Assembly: GCA_964598225.1 (NCBI GenBank)
Contig: CAZRBG010000067.1
Location: 1-29,386, forward strand
DNA: 29,386 nucleotides
DNA from: SG8-4 sp964598225
GTDB taxonomy: Bacteria > Planctomycetota > Phycisphaerae > Sedimentisphaerales > Anaerobacaceae
Direction of reading: 5' to 3'
Shown one piece after another: positions 9,406-16,106 of this stretch. Below the pieces are notes generated by a model. It saw nothing but the letters and a program-made list of their open reading frames with translations, ran no database searches and was not told the DNA's origin. A program made the position numbers and the translations under genes. The number at the start of each line of letters is the position of its first letter. The stretch's first letter is position 1.

Positions 9406-9506
9406 AATTTCCGCTTCCTGTGCGTTGATCGTAGGTTGCGATCAGCCCGCCCGTTGCTCGTGGTTAAAGCTGTCGCTTATTGGTCATTGTCATTTCTGCG
9501 AAAAAT

Positions 9507-9576
9507 TGTCATTCCTGCGCAGGCAGGAATCCAGATGCTCGCGAATAAATGGATTCCTGCCTTCGCAGGAATGACA
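9507..9576. repeat. Long inverted repeat, dispersed palindromic element
   Basis: Two 27-nt arms (9507-9533 and 9550-9576) are inverted copies with one mismatch around a 16-nt spacer. Each arm holds an inner palindrome of the CCTGC/GCAGG type. A degraded half-copy lies just upstream (about 9488-9500). Related halves occur at 17923-17950 and 18629-18650. It fits the widespread intergenic repeat that begins TCATTCCTGCGAAGGCAGG. It sits in the 318-nt gap between the coiled-coil gene and the next minus-strand gene and may also act as a transcript-stabilising or terminating hairpin. Confidence 0.85.
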
Positions 9577-9599
9577 GCCGCTAACGGGCTCTCCCCGCC

Positions 9600-10982
9600 C
9601 TACCGCTCGACGATGAAGGTTACGTCCCACTTGAAGGGCTTTCCTTCACTCTTAGCTTCTTTCTTAGTTTCGGACGTTCTTTCCTTGCCGCCGTCGTCGC
9701 TCAGGTCGTCGCCAATGCTGTATACTACGAAGCCGGGATCGAGCTTTTTGTATCTTAATTCCTCACCGTCGAACGGATCTTTCGGCGCGTTTTCCAGATA
9801 AGCCGGGACAAGGTCCGCGAGCTTGTCAGGGAGTTTGCCGGTTGTTAGTCGATAACGCTGGACAGCAAGGGCGGCCTGTGCGGTGCGAAGGTAAGCTATT
9901 GTCCTGATGCCAATGGTGGTAACTCTCAAAAGCGCGGGCATCATTTCATGCAGCAGGACGTGGATTTTGGAAGTTGACTGGAGTTTAGCTTCAATGGCGT
10001 TGGCTGCCTCCCGGCGCTCGTGAGTTGGCAGCCGGGCGCTTTCAATATAACCGTCCATGAGGTCAAGATATATAGCCGCATCGGCATCCGACAGGCCCAC
10101 GCCTTGATAAAGCGCCAGGATAGGTCTGATTGGGATACTGCCGGGGGCAAACAGAGAAGGATCCACACTTTGCGGATTTTGTAAGAAGGTGAGCCCCATG
10201 CAACGTTCGCCCACGAGTGCTGCTGACATGTCGCAAATACCCTCACTTTTATGGGTACTCTCTATAAGCTGGATTAGCTGCTCATCGGTCAAGTCAGTCC
10301 GGTTGACGACCTGCTCGATCATCTGTACGACTCTATTCTGGCAGGATCCTCGAATAAGTTGAGAGATCGTCAGAGGCTGTCCCGCAAGCGACCGGGCCAC
10401 TCCGAAGGCCGAATCTATAGAGCGTATATAAGCATCAGAATCGCCATCGTCGGCGTGTAAAATGGCCTCAAGCTCCAGCAGGAAGACGCAACCGCGCATT
10501 TCACTTAGATTTGGTAATCGAGTTGCAAAGCCGGCGGTCAGATCGACGGGATAGCGGCAGTGCTCTATCTTTGCCGCCTCGTGGAGCAGGTCGATGGCTT
10601 CGTTATTGTCGGCGACATATTCGGCTATGAGAGCCTTCATCTCTGACGGAAGCGGCTCGGTGCGAGGAGGAAGCTCGGCCCTGCCGACGACCGGCAGAGG
10701 TTTCGACTTTTCCTTGTCCCACTTATTGAGGTACAAGAATGCCTCTTCCATCGTGTAGGCAGCGTTCTCGGTGTCTCGCGGAATGCTGTACCATCGGTCG
10801 AGTTCCACGCATGTGGCCGGGTAGCCCGCCGCGCGAATGGAATCTATTTGCTCTCTGAGCCTGAATTTCGTCCGGATTCTAAAGACTGCAAACAACGCAA
10901 TACCGGCAAGAAGCAACAGGATCAAGACGTGAGAGATTTTTATTCTGCGGCGGTTCTTTACGATTCTTTCATTATCGCTCAT
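9600..10982 (-). CDS. Single-pass membrane protein of unknown function with GspG-like C-terminal motif
   Basis: The protein is 460 aa. It has a basic N-terminus (KNRRRIK), one TM segment (about 17-36), then a mostly helical soluble region. Near the C-terminus, a stretch of the form AALAVQRYRLTTGKLP...DPFDGEELRYK...VVYSIGDDLSDDGG resembles the C-terminal, calcium-site region of type II secretion pseudopilin GspG, but no prepilin signal is present. The start is supported by GGGAGG about 10 nt upstream. It stands alone, divergent from the oxidoreductase gene. I do not recognise the family by name. Such TM-plus-GspG-like-tail proteins recur in planctomycete genomes as I recall them, so the similarity may be structural only. 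Confidence 0.82.
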   Translation of the reverse strand: MSDNERIVKNRRRIKISHVLILLLLAGIALFAVFRIRTKFRLREQIDSIRAAGYPATCVELDRWYSIPRDTENAAYTMEEAFLYLNKWDKEKSKPLPVVGRAELPPRTEPLPSEMKALIAEYVADNNEAIDLLHEAAKIEHCRYPVDLTAGFATRLPNLSEMRGCVFLLELEAILHADDGDSDAYIRSIDSAFGVARSLAGQPLTISQLIRGSCQNRVVQMIEQVVNRTDLTDEQLIQLIESTHKSEGICDMSAALVGERCMGLTFLQNPQSVDPSLFAPGSIPIRPILALYQGVGLSDADAAIYLDLMDGYIESARLPTHERREAANAIEAKLQSTSKIHVLLHEMMPALLRVTTIGIRTIAYLRTAQAALAVQRYRLTTGKLPDKLADLVPAYLENAPKDPFDGEELRYKKLDPGFVVYSIGDDLSDDGGKERTSETKKEAKSEGKPFKWDVTFIVER

Positions 10983-11160
10983 TCGAATAGAACCTCCCTT
11001 GAATCAGGTTGTCGCTGCGAATTGAGGATTATAATAACAGATTCCGGCGGAACTGACCAACTCAATGTCAGAAATTTACCTTTATCCCGCTCCTGTATTG
11101 CTTTATAATTGAGTCGAGTTTTTGCACAATTGAAGTCCGGGACAATCTTGGAGACAAAAT
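10983..11160. promoter_or_regulatory. Divergent intergenic region with two TATAAT hexamers
   Basis: The 178-nt gap between divergent genes contains TATAAT on the plus strand (11104-11109) and TATAAT on the minus strand (11033 to 11028). Neither has a good -35 at 16-18 nt; the best plus-strand match is three of six. These are plausible promoters for the two flanking genes but weakly supported. Confidence 0.25.
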
Positions 11161-12546
11161 ATGAGCGGGAATCAGGATGAGACCACCAGACGTAGTTTCT
11201 TGAAAAATTCCACCACATCGGCAGCCGCGGTCGCACTGGGGGTGAATCTGGCGGCCGGAACGCGAACCGTCCGCGGCGCCAATGAGAAAATCCGCGTCGG
11301 CTTTATCGGCGTGGGAAATCGCGGCACGCAACTGCTGACCCGCTTCATGAAACAGGACGACGTCGAAGTCGCGGCTATCTGCGACGTCTACGAGCCTTAC
11401 CGGCTGCGCGACTACTCCAAGGTCGAGCAGCGGCTCAAGGATGCCCTCGGAGGCAGAATTCCCAAAATGACCGAGAACCTGGGCGACAACGTGCCGCGAT
11501 ATAAGGATTTTCGACGGGTGCTCGACCGCAAGGATATCGACGCCGTCGTCATCGCGACGCCGGACCACTGGCACGCCGTCCAGGCGATAATGGCCTGCCA
11601 GGCCCGCAAGGACGTCTACGTGGAGAAACCGCTGTCGATAACGATTCACGAAGGCCGCAAGATGGTCGAAGCGGCAAAGCGGCACAACCGCGTCGTTCAG
11701 GTCGGCCTTCACCGCCGCTCGTCGAAAGCCTACACGCAGATCGCAGAGAAGGTCAAAAGCGGCCGCATCGGCAAGGTCACCGTTGCCCGGGCGTATCGCG
11801 TGAGCAATATGTACCCGGACGGCATAGGTTCGCTGCCCGATTCGAAGCCGCCGAAGACGCTCGATTGGGACATGTGGCTCGGCCCGCGTGCCGAAAGCCC
11901 GTACAAGGACAACAAGGTACTGTACAAGTTCCGCTGGTGGAAGTCGTACTCCTCGCAGGTGGCCAACTGGGGCGTCCACTACTGCGACGCGATGCGATGG
12001 GCCATGTCCGAGCAGGCGCCCATATCTATATCGGCACACGGCGGCAGATTTGCGGTCAAAGACAATCGTACAATCCCCGATACGATGCAGGTAACGTTCG
12101 AGATGTCGTCGGGCGCGCTGGTTATCTTCGGCCAATACGAGGCAAATGGCGGACCCGCCATGGTAGACGGCGAGGTCGAGCTGCGCGGCACGCTTGCCAA
12201 CCTCTACTGCGGCGCCAGGGGCGCAGCCTACAAGATCGTGCCGTCGAGAGGCGGGCAGTTCCAGCCGCGCGAGCCAAAGATCGAGCCACTGACGGCAGAG
12301 AAAATAGACGGCGATCTTACCGTTCAGCACATTCGCAACTTCTGCGACTGCGTCAAGAGCAGGCAACGAACCAACTGCGACATGGAAACCGGACATCGCT
12401 CGACGACGTTCGCCTTGTTAGCCAATATAGCTCTGGCGACAAAATCGCGTCTCGACTGGGACCCGAAGGCCGAGCGGTTCATCAACAACAAGCAGGCTAA
12501 CAAAATGCTGCACTACAAGTACAGAAAACCCTGGAAACTCGGTTAA
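11161..12546 (+). CDS. Gfo/Idh/MocA-family oxidoreductase, Tat-exported
   Basis: The protein is 461 aa. The N-terminus carries a twin-arginine signal (TRRSFLK, residues 9-15) followed by an Ala-rich core, so a folded enzyme is predicted to be exported. The NAD(P)-binding Rossmann loop GFIGVGNRG is at 48-56. The family motifs ATPDHWH (132-138) and EKPLS (155-159) follow, then the C-terminal substrate domain with NWGVHYCDAMRW. These enzymes oxidise or reduce sugars and cyclitols; here the substrate is unknown. A GGAG Shine-Dalgarno lies 7 nt before ATG. The next gene, a pseudopilin-like protein, starts 25 nt downstream, so they are probably co-transcribed. Expanded families of Tat-exported Gfo/Idh/MocA proteins are typical of planctomycetes. 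Confidence 0.95.
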   Translation: MSGNQDETTRRSFLKNSTTSAAAVALGVNLAAGTRTVRGANEKIRVGFIGVGNRGTQLLTRFMKQDDVEVAAICDVYEPYRLRDYSKVEQRLKDALGGRIPKMTENLGDNVPRYKDFRRVLDRKDIDAVVIATPDHWHAVQAIMACQARKDVYVEKPLSITIHEGRKMVEAAKRHNRVVQVGLHRRSSKAYTQIAEKVKSGRIGKVTVARAYRVSNMYPDGIGSLPDSKPPKTLDWDMWLGPRAESPYKDNKVLYKFRWWKSYSSQVANWGVHYCDAMRWAMSEQAPISISAHGGRFAVKDNRTIPDTMQVTFEMSSGALVIFGQYEANGGPAMVDGEVELRGTLANLYCGARGAAYKIVPSRGGQFQPREPKIEPLTAEKIDGDLTVQHIRNFCDCVKSRQRTNCDMETGHRSTTFALLANIALATKSRLDWDPKAERFINNKQANKMLHYKYRKPWKLG

Positions 12547-12571
12547 GCAAAGCATCAGGAAAGGGAGAGTT

Positions 12572-13348
12572 ATGCAAAAGGCAAAAGCATTTACATTAAT
12601 CGAACTGCTGGTCGTCATCGCCATTATCGCAATCCTTCTGGCGATTCTGATGCCGGCGCTGAATCGCGTCCGCGAACAGGGCAAACGCGCCGCATGTTTG
12701 AACAACTGCAAGCAAATGGCGCTTTCGTGGATCCTCTACGCCGACGACTACGACGGCAAAATCGTAAACGGCAACACAGCCACCGGCGGCCACAACAAAG
12801 ACGGCACGTGCTGGGTATACTGGTCCGGCCGAAACGCCTCCGAGCAGCAAAGAATCGACGGCATAAAGAGAGGGCTGCTGTACGAGTACTGCCCGAACAT
12901 CAAACTCTACAAATGCCCCACCGGCATACGCGGCGAAGTCGTTACCTACGCGATCGTCGACGCCATGAACGGCTACGATGCGATCCCCGGCGCCGAGGGC
13001 CAGATCGTCAAGAACAGGAACGAAATTCGCTCTCCCGCGAGAAGAGCAGTTTTCCTCGACGAGGGCCGGCTCAGCCCGGCGAGCTGGACTATCTGGTACG
13101 ATCAGCCGCGATGGTGGGACCAGATTACCGCCCGCCACGGCGACGGCACGAACTTCTCATTCGCCGACGGTCACGCCGACTACTGGAAGTGGAAGGACCC
13201 CACCACACTGGCGGTCGCAAATGCGGAATACAGCTACTGGCAGGGAACCGGCCGACACGGCGACATGTCCCGCTGCCCCGACAGCGAAGACCTGTACAAA
13301 GTCCAAAAAGCAGTCTGGGGCGAATTGGGCTACACGCCAAGTCAGTGA
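12572..13348 (+). CDS. Prepilin-type cleavage/methylation domain protein with H-X9-DG motif
   Basis: The protein is 258 aa. The N-terminus is a type IV prepilin-like signal, AFTLIELLVVIAIIAILL. Cleavage is expected before F7, with Glu at +5; the residue at -1 is Ala rather than the commoner Gly. The C-terminal half carries HGDGTNFSFADG, an H-X9-DG motif characteristic of the large planctomycete pseudopilin-like families. Several Cys and Trp residues suggest a compact extracytoplasmic domain. A GGGAGAG Shine-Dalgarno precedes the ATG by 2-4 nt. It follows the oxidoreductase by 25 nt. The function of these pseudopilins is not established; transport or adhesion roles are guesses. Confidence 0.93.
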   Translation: MQKAKAFTLIELLVVIAIIAILLAILMPALNRVREQGKRAACLNNCKQMALSWILYADDYDGKIVNGNTATGGHNKDGTCWVYWSGRNASEQQRIDGIKRGLLYEYCPNIKLYKCPTGIRGEVVTYAIVDAMNGYDAIPGAEGQIVKNRNEIRSPARRAVFLDEGRLSPASWTIWYDQPRWWDQITARHGDGTNFSFADGHADYWKWKDPTTLAVANAEYSYWQGTGRHGDMSRCPDSEDLYKVQKAVWGELGYTPSQ

Positions 13349-13361
13349 CAATAAAAAGACA

Positions 13362-13424
13362 AATAGCCACAGAGCACACAGAGATCACAGAGAAAGACGT
13401 AGCTTGGGGCTTGCCCCACCATTA
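13362..13424. repeat. Two short dispersed repeats in tandem
   Basis: Bases 13362-13396 are an ACAGAG/CACAGAG-rich repeat of a type that recurs in many bacterial genomes and gives spurious peptides like TEHTEITEK. Bases 13405-13418 are the palindrome TGGGGCTTGCCCCA followed by CCAT. Its longer form recurs in inverted orientation at 16075-16092. They fill most of the 215-nt gap after the pseudopilin gene; no gene is seen here. Confidence 0.6.
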
Positions 13425-13563
13425 TCCTTGATTGCGCTGGAAAAGGCTGCTTATCGAACAGTCACCCAAATTATCAGTCCAATAAAGGCTGTCACAGGAG
13501 GCTTTTCAGGGATTTTTTCGACGGAGTCCACTCATAATACATAAGCGTCATTCCATTGGTTCT

Positions 13564-14061
13564 CTAGGGCTGGACAGAAATTACGGCACTTACTATGGCT
13601 GGTGGTAAAGGTCCGTCCTCGGTATGAAATAAGATCACCTCGTCATCCTCTGGACACTTCGGACTCGGTGTATATTCGCTCACGACATGTTCTTGAACAC
13701 CGTATTTGCGAAGCGAGAAGCGACTTATTTTGTAAACAAAACCATCTCTCGTTAATCCGCTTGTTGCATAGTATTTGGCACGCTCAAAGTGGAGAGTCGT
13801 AGAGACGCCGGCACTCCGGTAGTAGTCAGAATCTCTTTGATGTCCGATTACTGCATTTTCGCGAGAATCATCGAAAGTACAGCCAGTATCGAAGGACCAA
13901 TCATCATCGAAATTCATTGTCCGTTTGAATCCCGTCCCCTTCGGAGACAACGCCTGCCCAGATTCGTGCATCTCTATAGAAACACCCCTAAACAATTGGC
14001 GGACCAACGGGCACCCATTGGAATTTATTTCATTCTCACTTTCATCCGATCCTAATGACAT
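13564..14061 (-). CDS. Possible ADP-ribosyltransferase-fold protein
   Basis: The protein is 165 aa from ATG 14061, which has an AGGA Shine-Dalgarno 7 nt upstream. A TTG start 39 nt earlier is in frame but less likely. Three motifs occur in the order of the R-S-E class of ADP-ribosyltransferases: LFRGVS (R25), AGVSTTLHFERAKYYA (S87, T88, T89; canonical STS then A..FA) and PEDDEVILF (D139-x-E141; canonical ExE then V[LI]). The spacing suits a small single-domain ART. No signal peptide is visible. It follows a four-TM protein gene by 14 nt on the same strand, in an AT-rich patch unlike the neighbours. If it is a true ART it could be a toxin, effector or modifier. The assignment is by eye only; an unrelated fold is possible. 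Confidence 0.55.
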   Translation of the reverse strand: MSLGSDESENEINSNGCPLVRQLFRGVSIEMHESGQALSPKGTGFKRTMNFDDDWSFDTGCTFDDSRENAVIGHQRDSDYYRSAGVSTTLHFERAKYYATSGLTRDGFVYKISRFSLRKYGVQEHVVSEYTPSPKCPEDDEVILFHTEDGPLPPAIVSAVISVQP

Positions 14062-14075
14062 GTGGAAGTCCTTCA

Positions 14076-14558
14076 CTAGGGTTGAGGTGACAACAGCCAA
14101 TGCAAGGCTACGCTACTAGCAAAGTAGACCGCTGCAAATGTCGCCGGCCCAATCAAGAGGGTTATGGCGATCTTTCTTCTTTCTTCAGAATCTTTCAAGA
14201 ACAAAATGATAATAGTGATTACTACTGTTGCGTAGCCCACAACACTGCCTATTGCGATTACGAGATTCAAGTTCGTGTACTGTGTGAGTCCGGGATTATT
14301 AAGGATACTGAAAATCGTGCCGCCAAATCTTATGGGTACGACAACCATATAGAAATAATAAAAGGCTATGAACCTATAAGGCACATCGAAAGAATCATAG
14401 TTATTGAGTTGTTCCCACACCCATGAGACAGCGCCGAAAATTATGACAAAAGCCACACCAATAAAAAGTAAGATAAACGCACCAATTCCATCGTCTTCTT
14501 GGCCGTCCATGTAACCAATGATGTTATGGCAACTATCTTTTATAATCCAATTACTCAT
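14076..14558 (-). CDS. Four-TM membrane protein of unknown function
   Basis: The protein is 160 aa from ATG 14558, which is preceded by the strong Shine-Dalgarno GGAGGAG. A longer in-frame start at 14627 lacks such support. After a short polar N-terminus of about 30 residues there are four hydrophobic segments (about 26-48, 62-84, 98-122 and 131-155) joined by short loops, one carrying KDSEERRK. No family is recognised. Base composition is AT-rich, like the ART-like gene that follows after 14 nt. The two are probably co-transcribed, and the membrane protein may anchor, export or restrain its partner; that is inference. Confidence 0.72.
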   Translation of the reverse strand: MSNWIIKDSCHNIIGYMDGQEDDGIGAFILLFIGVAFVIIFGAVSWVWEQLNNYDSFDVPYRFIAFYYFYMVVVPIRFGGTIFSILNNPGLTQYTNLNLVIAIGSVVGYATVVITIIILFLKDSEERRKIAITLLIGPATFAAVYFASSVALHWLLSPQP

Positions 14559-14751
14559 TGCTCCTCCACCCAGAGATATACGACGAACTGAACTAACAAT
14601 GGCGGCTCTTCCATTTCCCAACCACATATCTTGAATCGAAACTTGGTGATTCTCTGTAATTTCCAGTAATCAGCAATCAATGATTTAGTAGCGTCATCGA
14701 AAAATTGAAATCTCACCGTTAGTCTTTCTATCGGTCAGGAGGGAGGGTTCT

Positions 14752-14886
14752 ATGAGAAAAAGTCAAATGACCAAGGGGAAACGCCTAGGGGGAGCCGTCG
14801 TGTATTGGTCATGTATTGAGAATGAGTGTTTATCGGACTGGTTTCGGTTGCGAGATGAATTATATTTTCCCACCTTGTTATATTAA
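14752..14886 (+). CDS. Small ORF, 44 aa, unknown
   Basis: The 454-nt gap between 14628 and 15081 is AT-rich and has no recognisable gene except this candidate. ATG 14752 is preceded by AGGAGGGAGGG, with the first AGGAGG nine nt from the ATG, the best Shine-Dalgarno in the window. The peptide starts MRKSQMTKGKRLGG and has a W/F/Y-rich, acidic second half; it has no TM segment or known motif. It could be a real small protein or a remnant. Confidence 0.3.
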   Translation: MRKSQMTKGKRLGGAVVYWSCIENECLSDWFRLRDELYFPTLLY

Positions 14887-15081
14887 AGCATGCCTGACGT
14901 AACAGTCGTCACATCGACAAGTAGATGGAAATTCAGATTGTCTTCAGCTCGCAAGCATGATCTGCTTCTTAGAGCATTTCTTCTTGAGCATGGCCATCTT
15001 TTCCGCCACAATTTATGTAGATGTTCTATTATGTTGTTCGGACGTCAAACGGGCAAATGTAGAGTTTTGGGAGTTATTTAG

Positions 15082-16035
15082 ATGGCGAATCCTCCGACGT
15101 TAGAGGAAATACGGGAGGCAGCGGACAGGATTGATCCTTATGTGCACTGGACGCCTGTTTTGACTTGCCGCACGATCGATGAGATGGTCGGGGGTGAGAT
15201 ATTTTTCAAATGCGAGAATTTCCAGAAGGCGGGTGCGTTTAAGTTTCGCGGGGCATCCAATGCAGTATTCTCTTTGACGGAGAAAGAGGCCGCCAAAGGT
15301 GTGGCCACACATTCTTCGGGCAATCACGCGGCAGCATTGTCATTGGCGGCAAGGACTCGCGGTGTTAAGGCGTATGTAGTCATGCCGCGGACTGCGCCTC
15401 AGGTGAAGAAGGACGCGGTCGCAGGTTACGGGGCGGAGATAACCTTCTGCGAGCCTACGCTTGCGGCACGAGAGCAGACGCTTGCAAAAGTTGTCGAGGA
15501 AACCGGCGCCGAAGCTATCCATCCCTACAACGACTATCGGATTATCGCAGGACAGGCGACGGCGGCTCTGGAGTTGATGGAGGACGTTGCCGATCTCGAC
15601 ATTGTCACGATGCCAATCGGCGGTGGCGGCTTAGCGTGCGGTACGGCGTTGTATGTCAAATACACAAGCCCGCAAACCAAAGTCATAGCCGCCGAGCCGA
15701 TGGGGGCCGACGATGCTTATCGCTCTTTCCGGTCGGGCAAACTGATCCCTTCGGAAAATCCGAAAACGATAGCAGATGGTCTGCTGACATCGCTCGGCGA
15801 CAAGACGTTTCCAATTGTTACCGAGTATCTGGACGATATCGTCACCGTCAGCGAGGAAGGCATCACCCGCGCGATGCGCTGTATCTGGGAGCGGATGAAG
15901 ATCGTCGTCGAGCCTTCGGCAGTCGTGCCGTTTGGCGCGCTGCTGACCGGCCGGCTCGACGCGGCGGGAAAGCGCGTCGGCATCATTCTTTCCGGCGGGA
16001 ACGTTGATCTGAGCAAACTGCCCTGGCTGAAGTGA
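15082..16035 (+). CDS. Threonine/serine dehydratase (fold-type II PLP enzyme)
   Basis: The protein is 317 aa, the length of the short, single-domain class (TdcB, serine racemase, hydroxyaspartate ammonia-lyase) without the ACT domains of biosynthetic IlvA. The PLP lysine lies in GAFKFRGA (K54). The substrate loop HSSGNHAAA is at 77-85 and the phosphate-binding glycine loop GGGGL near 178. It would deaminate threonine or serine to a 2-oxo acid plus ammonia, or racemise serine; sequence alone does not choose. A GGGAG Shine-Dalgarno lies 8 nt before ATG. It is convergent with the gamma-glutamyltransferase gene and stands alone. Confidence 0.92.
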   Translation: MANPPTLEEIREAADRIDPYVHWTPVLTCRTIDEMVGGEIFFKCENFQKAGAFKFRGASNAVFSLTEKEAAKGVATHSSGNHAAALSLAARTRGVKAYVVMPRTAPQVKKDAVAGYGAEITFCEPTLAAREQTLAKVVEETGAEAIHPYNDYRIIAGQATAALELMEDVADLDIVTMPIGGGGLACGTALYVKYTSPQTKVIAAEPMGADDAYRSFRSGKLIPSENPKTIADGLLTSLGDKTFPIVTEYLDDIVTVSEEGITRAMRCIWERMKIVVEPSAVVPFGALLTGRLDAAGKRVGIILSGGNVDLSKLPWLK

Positions 16036-16039
16036 CAGG

Positions 16040-16092
16040 CTTGACCCACCATGCGTGTCGAGAGTAATTATGATGGTGGGGCAAGCCCCACC
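16040..16092. repeat. Palindromic repeat between convergent genes
   Basis: GGTGGGGCAAGCCCCACC (16075-16092) is a perfect 8+2+8 palindrome. A second, longer pairing joins CTTGaCCCACCAT (16040-16052) with ATGGTGGGgCAAG (16073-16085). The core is shared with 13405-13422. It sits between convergent stop codons and could serve as a bidirectional terminator, though there is no T-tract. Confidence 0.6.
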
Positions 16093-16106
16093 CTACGAGC
16101 CGAAGC

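Noticed and set aside
13362..13431. Plus-strand frame continuing into TEHTEITEK after the pseudopilin gene
   Set aside because: It is a spurious reading of an ACAGAG-type repeat with no homologous protein content.
14890..15081. 63-codon plus-strand ORF ending directly before the dehydratase ATG, a possible leader peptide
   Set aside because: It has no Shine-Dalgarno, no regulatory codon run and no attenuator-like hairpin, and its composition looks random.
13349..15081. Insertion sequence or prophage explaining the AT-rich patch
   Set aside because: No transposase, integrase, terminal inverted repeats or target duplication could be seen, so transfer is inferred from composition only.
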